DNA of 64,000 bases. Source: Vitellaria paradoxa (lineage: Eukaryota; Streptophyta; Magnoliopsida; Ericales; Sapotaceae). The notes under the pieces were generated by a model. That model had not been told where the DNA came from. It saw nothing but the letters and a program-made list of their open reading frames with translations, and ran no database searches. Both the position numbers and the translations under genes were made by a program. Location of the stretch: NCBI GenBank assembly GCA_019916065.1, contig CM034233.1:41828862-41892861 (forward strand), in the 5' to 3' direction. Shown here piece after piece: positions 19,940 to 32,259 of this stretch. Each line of letters opens with the position of its first letter. Positions within the stretch are counted from its first letter, which is position 1.

Positions 19940-21416
19940 GCTCAGGTTTCAGCTTGGAGAACTTCTTGGCAAATACTTATGTGTGCCACTAATCTCTACA
20001 AAGCTTAAACATGAGGACTGCAAGGAACTAATTGGAAAAGTCACTAAAAGAGTCAAGAGCTGAACTGCAAAATGCCTCTCCTATGCTGGTAGAATGATAT
20101 TGGTCAAGTATATCCTATTCAGTATACAAGTTTATTGGAGCATTCACTTCATCCTCCCAAAAAAAGTATGCAATGCTCTTGAGCAAATCTTGAGGAGATT
20201 TCTATGGTCTGGTGTTGAGCTAAAACAATGGGGGAGCAAGGTTGCATGGGCAGAAGTTTGCAAGCCAAAAAAAGAAGAGGGTCTTGGCATAAGAAGACTT
20301 GGAGAATGGAACAAGACATCCATGATGGGCATATTTGCGCATTGTGCACCAAGAGCCCTTCCCTATGGGTTGAATGGTGCCACTCTAATCTTCTCAAAGG
20401 GAAATGTTTTTGGGAGGTAAAGCAGCCATCTGATTGTTATTGGACTTGGAGGAAATTACTTAAACTTAGAGAGGAGGCAAGAAGCATATCCAAATATAAA
20501 GTTGGGAAAGGTAATTCAATCTCCTTATGGTATTCTAATTGGCATCCTCTTGGGCCTTTAATTCCCAAATATGGACCTAGGATAGCCTATGATGCCGGAT
20601 TGGCAAGAGATGTAAGAGTTGGCCAAATTGTTGAAAATGGGAGATGGAAATGGGCCTACCCATGCATATGGGAATTGAGGGAAATAATACTCGAGCACCC
20701 ACCTAATTATCTACCAAATACCAACTTTGAAGACAAGTTCGTTTGGAATGCTTCAAAGAATGGAGTTTATGGGGCGGCTACAACATGGAATGCAATCTGT
20801 GAGAAAAGTCAAAAGATACCTTGGCATCATTTGTTATGGTTTACCCATCATATTCCCTGATATAGTTTCATACTTTGGCTTGCTATAAGAGAAAGATTAT
20901 ACACAAAGGATAGAACGATTGGTTGGGGCATGAGTATAGATCCCACTTGTGTGCTTTGTGGTAGTGATCATAAAACCATGGACCACCTATTCTTCAAATG
21001 CTCTTTTGCGGCTGATTTGAGGGCTACCATTCTAAGTAAGTGCTCCATTGTCAAACCCACACAATCTTGGAAACTTGAAGTCGCATGGGCCACGGGTAAA
21101 TTTAGTGGAAAGCATCCTACCCGTACACTCTTTAAACTTGCTTGGGCCGGCTTGGTGTATCACATATGGGAAGAAAGAAACAAAAGAATCTTCAAGGGGC
21201 AATCTTCATCTATAGAAACTATTATACAGATAATTGAGTATGAAGTTAGAATTAAACTCTCCCAAATGCATGTCAAATTGGTTAGTGTAGATCTTAATTT
21301 GCTTAATAGTTGGGGAATCCACTAGTTACTTGTATCTGTTACACGGGGAATGCCCCCAAGATATTGTACATAATTCTCCCATTAATCCAAAATACGCTTA
21401 TTTACAAAAAAAAAAA
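19940..21416 (+). mobile_element. L1-type LINE, 5'-truncated
   Basis: A 1,477-bp insert ending in ACAAAAAAAAAAA. It has a perfect 16-bp target duplication ATATTTGAACAGTTGA at 19924-19939 and 21417-21432. It contains only the C-terminal part of ORF2. The perfect duplication argues for a fairly recent insertion, although the ORF is already broken. Confidence 0.88.
19960..21325 (+). pseudogene. LINE ORF2 C-terminal part (RT thumb and zf-RVT)
   Basis: From 19960 the reading gives the RT C-terminal region (LLGKYLCVPLISTKL, CLSYAGRMILVKYILFS), with a stop near 20060. The frame 20094-20420 continues with RRFLWSGVELKQWGSKVAW. A frameshift near 20310-20400 leads into 20228-20860, and a TGA at 20858-20860 is followed by the zf-RVT block in the same frame (LAIRERLYTKDRTIGWGM, CVLCGSDHKTMDHLFFKC) to 21325. 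The order thumb, connector, CxxC...H..C zinc domain is standard for plant L1 ORF2. The catalytic RT core and endonuclease are missing, so it is dead on arrival. Confidence 0.85.
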
Positions 21417-21432
21417 ATATTTGAACAGTTGA

Positions 21433-23139
21433 ATACCAAGCCGACATCATCAGCCTTCTGTTTTTTAAGCCTAGAGTCGTTGCAAGAATGAAGTGGTCAG
21501 TTCCTTTGCAAGATATGCCCTTCCTTTGATGTTGAATGGTTGAGGTCTCCTCTTGCCTTGGTATTTTATCGGGCCGACCATCACTTGAGCTAACCAACTC
21601 AGTTGTTATTGTTAATATTCTTGTGCACTCAATGGAATGATAGGGTGCAGGTCACATCCGTTTACCGATCAAAGGAAACAAGATCTAACATTCTTGAGGA
21701 AGTATCATCCAAATAGGCTGAATACTAACGGCATCAGTATTATTGAGTAAATATGGGTTGCAACGTTACGCCGACATGTAATCTAATATTAGGGGGTAAA
21801 ATTTTTAATAATAAAAAATTAACAATCAAGTTATTAGAATTATTACACAGACGCATACACGAGTATCAAGTAAAATCAAGCTGAATAAAATTAAACCAAA
21901 TTTTAACTTATTTGAACTCGACTAGAACAATATAAAGTTATAAAATAAACTAAGTTACTCTAATCATGTTCAAGTTTGATTTGATTATAAATTCACTCGA
22001 GTTTTGCTTAAAATATAAACAACATGAACCACATTTTTACGCTAGTTATATTATTGAATCTAATCAGAGTTTAGTTTAATAAACTAATACTTAATAAATA
22101 TAATGTAAATATCAAACTGTTCAAGTTCAACTCAGTACTAATTCAAACAATTCAAATTTGACCAAAAAAGTTAACAAACCAAACCTAATCCATTATTTTT
22201 TGACGTCCATTAAATTTAACAGGTCTAATCCAAACTCTCTATTACTTGAATCAATTCATTTACAACCTAAACAAATAGTACCTAACTTGAATTTGGCTCA
22301 AGCTTGAATTTTTCTTTGAGCTCGAACTCAGTTTAGTAAAAAACAAACTAAACTCGAATTTAACTCATAAATACATTAACTGGCCAATAACATCATTTTG
22401 ATTTAAAATATCATAATCAAAAGTGAATAGTTTGATCAAACTAAAATAGCATCATTTAGTAAACCAATAACATCATTTTGGTTTAAATATTATAACCAAA
22501 AATGAATAATTTGATTAAACTAAAATAGCATTGTTTCATTCAACCAAAATATCATTTATCTAAAATATTATAACATATATATATTATTTTTTTTCGAACC
22601 GACTTGCAAGCTGTAAAGGTGAACACTTAGTGGCTCAAATTTGACCTGAACTTTAACCAAGGCATATGAAATGCTTGAACTTGATGACCCATTTGCGACT
22701 ATGAAATTAAACTCTACCTTAGTCTCAACTGAATCAAGCTCGGTTCGTGGCCACTCCTACAGTATAGTGATATGGCAAAACAATTGCACTGAATATTTTT
22801 CCCATTCAGACATTCAGGGAACTGGAATTAAAAGCTGAGTACAAGTCACATCACTTGAATGAACTATCTTGATTTTCTTGGCCGTAGATTGGTATATTTT
22901 ACATACAGATTGGACTAGCCAATTGCTAGCCGGGAAGAGACAAAATTGCAAAATCTCAAAACCAGCACTCGCACGAAATAAGCAAAAAATAAAAATAAGA
23001 ATGATATACATATTTAAATCTCACAAACGTGCTACCGTAGTATGCAGCAATTCTTGGATATGTATGTAAATTGAAAGCTTCTAGAAGTAAAAGGCATACA
23101 ATGAGAGAATTGCAGCCTCAGTTGAGTATCGATAATGTT
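21433..23139. other. Intergenic sequence and 3' flank of the myosin gene
   Basis: AT-rich, with no coding region that I can support. The part next to 23139 must hold the myosin 3' UTR on the minus strand. No polyadenylation signal could be chosen with confidence. A tandem duplication lies at 22382-22541. Confidence 0.6.
22382..22541. repeat. Tandem duplication, about 80-bp unit
   Basis: Two adjacent units begin CCAATAACATCATTTTG and run through AATAGTTTGATCAAACTAAAATAGCAT-like sequence. They differ at scattered positions. A partial third unit (CCAAAATATCATTTATC) follows. Confidence 0.75.
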
Positions 23140-23790
23140 TTAATTTATCCTCGAGCTATTCCTTCTTCCCCACCACTTCTTTCTCACCTTGTCACCAGCC
23201 CCTTCTTCACTTCCAAGCTTGTGCAGAATTACCTTCGTCTCCCGTAGTCTTACCCCGTAATCCTTCTTCCATGCTTCAAACATCTGTTTCAATCTCCGAA
23301 GTTCACGATCTGGGTTCAGACTTGCCTCAACCTGACCTGACTTTACCTCCACCAAGAACTTAGCATCATCCCCGAATACTTGACTCCTCTGTTCAAATTC
23401 TTCAGCCAACCGACTTAAAACACTAAGACCTGCACTCATTGGTCTCATTCCGTTGTTCTCGGGACCCTTGAAATTGCTTCCAGTTTCCCAACTGTCATCA
23501 TTTAGATTAACTGATGCATCAGAATTTCTCTCAGAATCATCAACAGCCAGGCTTGTCTTCGCAATGGAAAGGCTGGATTGGAGTGATCTCATTTGTTTCT
23601 GCCAGACTTCTTCCATGGACTTCATTTTCAACTCGTATTCAGACCACCGGTTCTCATACTGTTGGAGCCGTTGGTGGAGGATGTCATTCTCCTCTTCTTT
23701 CTCCCTTAAGGCAGCCTCAGCTTTAAGAACTCTGCGTTGTAGCTCAACAAGGAATGATGATTTCACCACCACTTCATCTGACTCATTTCC
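23140..23790 (-). CDS. Class VIII myosin, last coding exon (coiled coil and tail)
   Basis: The C-terminal 216 codons of a plant class VIII myosin, an actin motor of cell-wall junctions, plasmodesmata and endocytic sites as known for the family. The segment ELQRRVLKAEAALREKEEEN, then LHQRLQQYENRW, forms the coiled coil. The tail has PMSAGLSVLSRLAEEFEQRS, QVFGDDAKFLVEVKSGQ and PDRELRRLKQMFEAWKKDYG, and ends KKWWGRRNSSRIN before TAA at 23140-23142. All are hallmarks of myosin VIII tails. The acceptor is TCATGCAG|GGAAATGAG at 23791/23790. The upstream ATG in the intron (23796) is not the start. It joins in phase 0 to the exon ending at 59494. It shows no stops or frameshifts and is the only clearly intact host coding sequence. 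Confidence 0.95.
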   Translation of the reverse strand, partial: GNESDEVVVKSSFLVELQRRVLKAEAALREKEEENDILHQRLQQYENRWSEYELKMKSMEEVWQKQMRSLQSSLSIAKTSLAVDDSERNSDASVNLNDDSWETGSNFKGPENNGMRPMSAGLSVLSRLAEEFEQRSQVFGDDAKFLVEVKSGQVEASLNPDRELRRLKQMFEAWKKDYGVRLRETKVILHKLGSEEGAGDKVRKKWWGRRNSSRIN

Positions 23791-24124
23791 CTGCATGACT
23801 CAATGTCATCTCATATGCATTAGACAAAGGAAACACAAGAAGAAACAAAGCAACACAACAGTGAAAACTGTAGCCATTCATGACTGCATAATATCATCCA
23901 CTAAATAAATAGCAAAATATAATGGAATGTATGTGACCAAGAAAAGAATAATAAGGTAGATGTATGGGAAAATGAGAAAAGAAAGAATTAAGAATGACAG
24001 GATTCCTAATATGGTAGAAATAACACTAACTAAATTTAAATTAAGGGAAAATCGAGTAAAAGTGGCTTGGTCATCTACAACACAGATAATAGATGTAACA
24101 TTTAGAAGTGATAGAATCCAAATC

Positions 24125-24217
24125 TAGGCTCTAAATAGATCTAATTGGCGTCAACAAATCCATATAGCCGACCCTATGTAGTGGGAAAAGGCTTGGTTTG
24201 GTTTGGTTTGGTTTGGT
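24125..24217 (+). mobile_element. RTE-type LINE 3' tip, 93 bp
   Basis: It carries only the last 93 bp of an RTE element (ATCTAATTGGCGTC, ATATAGCCGACCC, TGTAGTGGGAAAAGG) with a (TTTGG)n tail instead of poly(A). It is flanked by the perfect 13-bp duplication TAGAATCCAAATC at 24112-24124 and 24218-24230. The same 3' end occurs in the longer copy at 46253-46775. Confidence 0.85.
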
Positions 24218-24230
24218 TAGAATCCAAATC

Positions 24231-24600
24231 ATAATTAATGTGAGAGGACAAGTGGAACAAAACTAATATAGGTGAAAATAATTAGAAAAGACATAAACAC
24301 AATGTAATTTAGTGAAAGAAAAGGCACTTAACCAAGCAGAATGGAGAAAAGAATATCCATGTTGCCGATTCCATTTAGCTTAGAAAATGCAAAATTGAGT
24401 TCAGTATCATAACTAATGTGAGAAGACAAACTAACGTGAGAGGACAAGTCGAACAAGACCAATATGGGTAAACATAATAAGAAAAAACGTGACAAATTTA
24501 ATAGAAGAAATGGCAATTAGCCAAGCAAAATGGAGAAAAATATCTATGTTGCCGATTCCATTTAGTTTGGAAAACATTAAATTGAGTTGAGTTGAGTTAC
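24231..24600. repeat. Tandem duplication, about 185-bp unit
   Basis: Two units share AATGTGAGAGGACAAGT, CAAGCARAATGGAGAAAA and ATGTTGCCGATTCCATTTAG. Each ends in a TTGAGTT run. The end GCCGATTCCATTTAG with a short TTGAG tail looks like another RTE-type 3' end, so the units may be duplicated LINE remnants. Confidence 0.6.
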
Positions 24601-25102
24601 AAAGACAGAAAATATAATTCATGTTTCTCATGTAATTGGTTTTGATCAATTAATCCATGCAAGTGGAAATGCAATTGTACAGATAATACATTTTATCCTG
24701 TTTAATATATTATTCTAGCTCTGCTTTTTACTTACCTCACCTCATAACTTATTCACCAAACACGAGAAACAATTCTACAGATTGCAGATATATACTCTCC
24801 TGGCTTATTCAATGATAATAAAAACAGCATGGCGACTCCTGAGGCTAATGGAACAGATGCAATAATTCTCATGCTTCATTTAAAAAAAATACATTTGAAG
24901 CATAGAGAAAAAGAATAATACTCCCTTCAGCTGAGGTAACAGAAAAGGGAGGCCTGTATAACTAAAAAAACATTTCAATAGTCTCCATTACACCAAAGTT
25001 GGTTTATGGTGTAGTGAGAAGAGAACGAAGGAAGAAAAACAGCCATCCTTCATGACTTCTTTGGTTCTTCCCTATGGCATCTTACTTCAATAATAGAAAT
25101 GC
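24601..25102. other. Unoccupied intron sequence
   Basis: AT-rich intron sequence between the RTE-like repeats and copia-C. No feature recognised. Confidence 0.6.
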
Positions 25103-25259
25103 TAGAGGATATTGTAAATATAGAGGACTAGGGCTAGTTTATTCTCTTTCCTAGAATAGGAGATTAGATTATGATTTTATTTCCTATCTTGTAAATGCTA
25201 TTGTGAATATATATGCATGTGTTGAGACCCAAAAGGTGTTAAGCCATTCTATTCATCAT
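25103..25259 (+). repeat. 5' LTR of copia-C, left part (rest at 32529-32547)
   Basis: It matches 47492-47644 up to ATTCTATTCATC. The missing end (TATCTATTTCTTTGACA) lies at 32531-32547, on the far side of copia-A. Confidence 0.75.
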
Positions 25260-25529
25260 TGAAGAAAAGAATAATTTCTCTCTTACTATTACAAGGCCAA
25301 TATGGCAGAATTTATATACAATCCCTAGTCCTCTGTTTAGAAAAGTTGTACCATAAAAGGTAGTAATTGAAGGCATTGGTTACCTTAATTACAGCCACTA
25401 ATTACCCTATTTACGGCTGCTATAATTACCTTAATTACAGCCTAAATTAGAGCCTAATTCTCTGTCTATTTTCTAACAGTTACAATAATTAAATTCCCTA
25501 AATCTGCAACGCAATCTCAGTTTTCAACA
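25260..25529 (-). repeat. 3' LTR of copia-A
   Basis: On the minus strand it starts TGTTGAAAACTG and ends TTCTTTTCTTCA. The purine tract on its internal side is the complement of CTCCCCCTCAAGCTGGC (25530-25546). Confidence 0.88.
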
Positions 25530-25536
25530 CTCCCCC

Positions 25537-28500
25537 TCAAGCTGGCTTGAAAATATTTTCCATAGTCAGCTTGCCAATTAAGTAGTTGAACTGCCCCTTG
25601 TACAATCCTTTTGTTAGAACATCTGCAATCTGCTCAGCAGTAGGTATATAGGTCATGCTGATTACTCCAATTTTCTCTTTGATGAAATGCTTGTCGACTT
25701 CCACGTGTTTAGTTCTGTCATGAAGAACCGGGTTGTGTGCAATTGCAATTGCTGCCTTGTTATCACAATACACTTTCAGTGGTAAAGTGTTTTGAACTCT
25801 TAGGTCTTCTAGTAACCTCTTGATCCACAAAATTTCACAAATTCCATTAGCAACTGATCTAAATTCCGCTTCAGCGCTACACCTTGTGACCACACTTTGT
25901 TTTTTACTCCGCCAGGTAACCAAGTTCCCTCCAACAAATGTGCAGTAGCCGGAGGTAGATTTCCGATCAATGATGTAACCAGTCAAATCTGCATCTGTGT
26001 AACTGTTCTATATTCACCATGTCCTCGGGTTTAGCATGTTGAAGCTTCTGATTGGGTTCAGTTGGAGTTTCAGCCGATCTACATCCAAGTAAACCTGTTT
26101 CACTAAGCAAATCAAGTGTGTATTTGCGTTGAGTGACAAATATACCTTCCTTGGACCTTGCAAACTCCATACCAAGGAAGTATTTTAAAGCTCCTAGGTC
26201 TTTTATCTCGAAATCTTTGGCAAGGCCCTTCTTCAATCTTCCAAACTCGCCAATATCATCTCCTATCAAAATAATGTCAGCCACGTAAACAATCAAAATA
26301 GCAACTTTACCTTCTCTTGAGTGTTTATAAAACATAGTGTGACATGCTTGACTTTGACAGTAGCCATGACTTTTAACAACCTTTTCAAAGCGTTCAAACC
26401 ACGCTCTTGGAGATTGTTTAAGACCATTTTTTTTTTTTAATTTACAAACTTTGTCCTCTCCAAACTTCTTTTCAAATCCTGGAGGCAAACTCATATACAC
26501 TTCTTCCTCAAGATCTCCATTCAAAAAAGCATTTTTTACATCCAATTGATATAAGGGCCAACCATAATTAATAGCTAAGGACAGAAGTACTCGAATTGAA
26601 TTCATCTTTGCGACTGGAGCAAACGTTTCTTGGTAGTCAATTCCAAGAGTTTGTGTAAACTCCTTTGCCATAAGTCTTGCCTTATTCCTTTCTATAGTTC
26701 CATCAGCTTTACATTTAACTGTAGACACCCATTTGCAACCAACGGTCTTCTTTCCTTCCGATAGTCTCACCAATTCCCAAGTTCCATTTTTTCCCAGAGC
26801 ATTCATCTCTTCCATATCTGCTAGTTTCCAATTCGGGTTATCCAGTGCCTCTTTAATAGTTCTCGGAACAAATAGGTTAGACACATTTGAAATAAAAGCT
26901 GTATAACTATTGGAAAGTCTATCATAAGATAGATATTTTGCAATGGGATGTTGGGTACATTTTCGTACACCTTTTCTAATGGCTATAGGGAGATAATAAT
27001 AAGTGGGTTTATCAATTGGTGGAAGTGAAGATGAAGAAAGGTTTGGATTAAGACTAGAGTTACTTGAATTACTTGGACCCTCTTCCAGGGATTCTGATTG
27101 ACTTTGTGATAGAACAGTTGGCAAATCTTTATTCTTGTGATGAGTTTTCCTCGAGTATAAACCAAGCACTCAGGTTCAGGAACATTTTGTTCCTTATGTA
27201 GTGTTTCTCCCCCTACTTGTGAGTCATCTAAGTTTGGTAAACTTAGATTAGGATGTCCTTGATTCTTCATATTTTTATCATCCTATTGTTGTTTTTGTTT
27301 ATCAACATCTAAAGGGGAAGATGGAAAATAAGGTTTGGTAAGGGATCCAAAGTTGTTTTCCAAAAAATTTCTTCATTCTCAATCTCCCCTTGAAGACAAT
27401 TTTTGGAAAAATAGGATTGATTTTCCACAAAGGTGACATCCATACTCACAAATTTTTTTTTTGTTTGAGATTGTAACATTTGTATCCCTTTTTGTTTGAA
27501 GCATAGCCAATGAAAGCACAATTTTCAACTCTAAGATCTAGTTTATATCGAAAAATACTTGGTATATGAACATAAGCAATGCATTCGAATATTTTCAATG
27601 GCAAATCTAAAGTAATCCTACATCTCTGGGAAAGGTTTTTTAGAAGTAATCTAGGGGTGTCACATATTGTAAAATACGAGTAAGCATTCGATTTATTAAG
27701 TACGAAGCTGCCAAAACTGCATCTCCCCATAAATATTTTGGAATGTGCATTGAAAGCATTATGGCACTAGCCACCTCAAGTAGAAGCTTGTTTTTTCTTT
27801 TAGCAATACTATTTTGCTGAGGAGTGTCACGACAGGTGGATTGATGTAAAATGCCTTTTTCTTGAAAAAAATTTCCTAGATATTTATTAAAATACTCTTT
27901 CCCATTATCCGAGTGAAACAAACAAATTTTTGATCCAAATTGATTTTCAACCATTTTGTGAAAAATTTGAAACACATTTTTAACTTCAGATTTGTCATTC
28001 ATCAAATACACCCAACAAAGACGGGTATGATCATCTACAAAAGCAACAAACCATTTTTTTCCAGTCACAATAGTGACCGTAGAAGGATCCCACACATCAT
28101 TGTGAATCAAATAGAATGGCTTAGAAGTACGGTATGTTTTTGTCAAATAAGCAGCTCTTTGGCTTTTAGATAGAAAACAACTTTCACAATGAAAGGAATA
28201 ACAATCCAAAGTTTTGAACAAATCAAGAAATAGATATTTTAAATATGGAAAACTAGGATGTCCTAGTCTACGATGCCCAAGCATTATTTCGTCACGAACT
28301 GAGATTGAACTAACACTACCACTATAGCCTTGAGCATTTTTATTCTCGGAAAAATAGTCATCAAAGTAGTAAAGAGCATTGACCATTCTAGCACTGCCAA
28401 TCATCCTCCTCGAGTTCTAGTCCTAAAATTCACAATGAGAGTCAAAGAAAATAACACGACAATTAGAGTCCTTGGAGATTTTACTGACAGATAACAGATT

Positions 28501-29419
28501 ACAGGTCAATTTTGGAACATGAAGGACAGATTTAAGTGTTATATTTTTTGAGAGTTTAATTTGACCTTTTTCTGCAATAGGTGTAAAGCTACCATTAGCA
28601 ATCCTAATTCTTTCTGTATTAGACAAACATGAATATTTATGGAATAAATTGGAAAAAGAAGTCATGTGGTCGGATGCCCCTGAATCAATGATCCAAGGGG
28701 CAAATTTTTGGCTACAAGATAGAGCATTGGAATTGCTACCTGTTTGTGCAAGAGCACTACTAGGAGTACTGGATAGTGAATTGGACCTTAGCAACTTTAG
28801 TAGATAATCCATCTGCTCCTTAGAGAAATGACTTGTCTCGACTTCATTTGCATGGGAGGTTTCTTGGGTTGGCTTGTCAGTAGGTTTGTTGCTCTTCTAG
28901 TTTGCAGGCTTCCCATGAATCTTCCAACAGTTGTCTCAGGTATGATGTGGCTTATTGCAAACATCACACCATATCTGAGACCTTTCATTTTGCTTTCGTG
29001 GATTAAAGACATTGTTTGCAGCTGAATCTGATGCAATACGGGCTGAATTCTCCACTGGGGCAACAATCCCTTTTTTCTCCAAGCATCACGTTCCTTTGGA
29101 TTTCTTCCCTTCTAACTTCAGCAAAGACTTCACCAATAGCTAGTAATGGTTGACAACCAATGATTCTTCTCCTGACCTCATCGAATTCTATGTTCAAACC
29201 AGCCAAGAACTTGTAAATTCGATGATCTTCGACCAGCTTTATGTTATGATTACAGTCCTTCGGTGATTTCCACTCGTAATTATTGAATAAATCCAAATCT
29301 TGCCACAATCTCTTCAAGGAATTGAAGTATTTGGTGACACTATCCTCTCCTTGACGGATCTCACCAAGCTTTATTGTTAATTTATAAATTTGGGACTGAT
29401 TTTCCAAGTCTGAATACAT
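25537..29419 (-). pseudogene. copia-A gag-pol, broken (main part)
   Basis: Read right to left, gag comes first (YSDLENQSQIYKL, LAGLNIEFDEVRRRI), then a zinc-knuckle remnant (IWCDVCNKPHH), protease (WIIDSGASDHMT near 28700), integrase (GHRRLGHPSFPYLK, HNDVWDPSTV, FHSDNGKEYFN, with ERKN changed to AKRKN) at 28310-27640, RT (26880-25990) and RNase H (25986-25537). The RT box reads VYVAD instead of YVDD, so a catalytic aspartate is lost. Frames change repeatedly (near 29050, 28800, 27700, 27500, 27250 and 25980). The element cannot make its own enzymes. Confidence 0.88.
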
Positions 29420-29446
29420 TTGGCTGACATTATCCCAGAGTTCTTT

Positions 29447-31872
29447 TTTTTTTTTTTGAAAAGGATAAATAAAAATTTTATTTCAGAAGACCTGAATAAG
29501 CATCAGGAAGATGCTTACTGTACAATAGAGCTGTACATATTAGCCCAAAACCAAATATCAGCTCAAATTATCAAGGAAGTTTTAGAAAGAAAAAAGGTTT
29601 AGATCACTTCCTTCCCCTGCCCACCCATATAGAGAACTGAAGAATACACTCTTAATCTTCAAAACAGTCCTCGAGTCTTCTTAAAAAATCCTCCTGTTAC
29701 GCTCTTTCCAAATAATCCAAAAGAGGCAAAAAGGAACCAAGTTCCAAATCTTCTTTGAACTCTCTTCCAAAGATTGCCCCCACCAAGTCAGCAGAAAGCT
29801 CCCAAGATCTACTGGGAAGCTAAATTGAACTCCAAAACAAATAAAAATCAAGCTCCATAATTCTGACAACCAGTTGCAGTGAAGAAAAAAATGATCAATG
29901 GTTTCCTCTTGACTTAGATACAGCGGGCACCGCAGCGCTGCAGGTTGTCTAATGTCAAAATCCTACCATTGATGGTACACCAAAAGAAGAAAATAATTCG
30001 CGTAGGTACTCCAGTTTTCCATATTTTTAGCCAAGGAAAAACCTCATTACTATTGTCACCTTGTAGGAAGGAAGGACTTCACCGAGAATTCCTTGTTCCT
30101 TGATTGCTTCTAAATGACTGCATCAGCTACCATAGACAACTTGATAGTACGTAATAATTCTAGTAAAGACAATAAACTGTCAAACTCCCAGTCGTTAACA
30201 TTTCTTCGCAGCTTCACAGTCCAACAAGTTTGAGTGCCAACCCCATTGCAGTAATCCGAGACTCTTAGCTTCTTTATTAGTTGCAATTGCAAAGATTTCA
30301 GGAAATATGTCTAAAAGACATCCAAAACCAGACCAATTTTTCTTCCAAAAGTATATTCTATCACCTTTCCCAACTTGCCATATGATACATCTACTAAAAA
30401 TCTACCATAAGCCTCTTATACCATGCCATAAAGCTGTGTCGTAAGGACTATACACAGAAGCTGAGGTCCACTCTCCAAGACATTCACCATATTTGGTTGC
30501 AATCATCTTTTTCCAGAGCCTGTTTTCCTCCTGGGCATATCTCCAAAGCCATTTTCCTAATAAGGCCTCATTGTTTAATTTCAATTGCTGAGGACCTACT
30601 CCACCTGCCTTCAAAAGTTTACAAACTTCCTTCCACTTCACAAGACTAAATTTGTGAACCTTTTCACTTCTACCCCATAGAAAATCCCTTTGCAACCTTT
30701 CCAATTCCTCAATTACAGAGATTGGAACTGTGAATAAAGAGAGGAAATAAGTGGGTAGGCTAGTAAGAACACTCTTAATAAGTGTAATCCTAGCCCCAGC
30801 CGATAGATATTTGAGCTTCCACCCATCCAACCTACTCCTGCATCTCTCCAAAACTGGACCCCAAATATGTTTTGATTTGTAGGGAGCTCCCAAAGGCAAA
30901 CCAAGGTAAGTAGTAGGAAAGGAACCAACCTTACAACCCATAATATTTGCAAATCCACTCAAATCATCCAGAACACCAACAGCCATGACCTCAGACTTTT
31001 GGAGTTTTATCTTTAACCGCTTCGAAACCCAACAAAGTGCAGCGTAGATGTCCTAATTGTAGCATGTTAGCCCCACAAAAAATGATAGAATCATCGGCAA
31101 ATAACAGATGGGATATGCTGAGAGGAGATCTATCATTACCGACAACAAAACCTTTAATAAAGCTAGCATTTTCTATATTATGCAACATTCTACTAAGGAC
31201 TTCCATTATTAAGATGAAAAGAAAAGGAGAGAGGGGATCTCCTTGCCTTAAACCTCGGGAAGAAGCAAAAAAGCCTTCGGGAGAACCATTAATCAAGACT
31301 GAAAATTTGACAATTGAAATGCACCAATGAATCCATTGACACCATTTGTTACCAAAACCCATTTTACCTAACAAATAAATCAAAAAGTTCTAATTTACAT
31401 GGTCAAAGGCTTTCTCTAAATCCAGTTTGCAAACAATACCTGTCTCCTTCTTCTTAATCTTTGAATCCAAAATCTCATTAGTTATCAAAACAACATCTAA
31501 AATCTGCCTGCCGCTCACGAATGCATTCTGAGAAGCTGAAATTGGAGGGTCCAAAACTAATTTAAGTCTATTAGCAAGTACTTTAGAAAGAATTTTATAG
31601 AAAGTCCCAACCAGGCTAATGGGCCTAAAATCCTTAACTTCTACTGCACTAGGTTTCTTTGGAACAAGAGCAATGAATATAGAGTTCATACTCCTAACAA
31701 ATCTGCCATGTTGATGGAATTCTGCAAAAAACTGTAATAAATCCTCTTTGAAAATATTCCAGCAGCTTTGAAAAAATGCAATGGTCCACCCGTCAGGCCC
31801 TGGTGCTTGTTCTCCATTAAGACCCTTAAGAGCTTGGTATATTTCTTCTTTAGTGAATTGATTCTCTAAGCT
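29447..31872 (-). mobile_element. L1-type LINE inside copia-A, 5'-truncated
   Basis: A 2,426-bp minus-strand insert whose poly(A) shows as a T run at 29447-29457. It is flanked by the 13-bp duplication CCCAGAGTTCTTT at 29434-29446 and 31873-31885. It splits copia-A gag at KELW. The endonuclease and ORF1 are missing. It is a different copy from the LINE at 19940 but of the same general class. Confidence 0.9.
29680..31872 (-). pseudogene. LINE reverse transcriptase and zf-RVT, broken
   Basis: On the minus strand from 31872: [20 protein letters not shown] (RT motif 0/1), [32 protein letters not shown] (31400), then [15 protein letters not shown] and [10 protein letters not shown] with the catalytic ADD pair (31120). 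The thumb and connector (TYLGLPLGAP, RDFLWGRSEK, LGKWLWRYAQEE) run to 30402. Remains of the zf-RVT region run to about 29680 (FCLFWIIWKERNRRIF). Stops at about 31388 and 30988 split the RT into three frames. The RT active site is present but the protein is broken and truncated. Confidence 0.88.
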
Positions 31873-31885
31873 CCCAGAGTTCTTT

Positions 31886-32194
31886 AGCTGTTGGATAACA
31901 TAAGTAATTGGAGCTGATGTCCTCCATGGAATTGACCAACCAAGTCATTACTATAGAGTTTTCAGCATCCCATGTCATAAAGGATGGATCTTCCTTCACC
32001 GGTTCCTTCTTTTCTCCAGTCAGGTACCCAATTTTTCCATGCCCCCGAATGTACATTCAAACAGATTGGGACCATCGTAAAAAATTATCACCATTCAATT
32101 TGATGTTGGTGATTTGGACAGAATAAGAATAAGAATGAGAGTTGGGAGGAAGGGTTTCTGGATTTTTTTGGAGGGCTAGGGCTTCGGATGGCAT
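31886..32194 (-). pseudogene. copia-A gag N-terminus
   Basis: The ATG at 32194 opens MPSEALALQKNPET, then ITNIKLNGDNFLRWSQSV, the usual copia gag start. An in-frame TGA near 32058 follows SQSV. After it come [26 protein letters not shown] and TAKELWE, up to the LINE insertion. The sequence continues across the LINE at 29433 with LWDNVSQM, giving an uninterrupted match to gag. Confidence 0.88.
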
Positions 32195-32247
32195 TGTGAA
32201 TGGCGGTTGAAGGAATTCTAGGGTTTTTGTCAGAGAATAAGTCCCTG

Positions 32248-32259
32248 CTCTGATACCAT
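32248..32259 (-). promoter_or_regulatory. Primer-binding site of copia-A (tRNA-Met type)
   Basis: TGGTATCAGAGC on the minus strand, directly after the 5' LTR. It is complementary to the 3' end of initiator tRNA-Met, as in most plant copia elements. Confidence 0.9.

Noticed and set aside
22814..23069. Small ORFs on both strands beside the myosin stop
   Set aside because: Short, overlapping, no recognised family; probably 3' UTR or flank.
23453..23908. Plus-strand ORFs across the last myosin exon
   Set aside because: They are shadows of the strongly coding minus strand.
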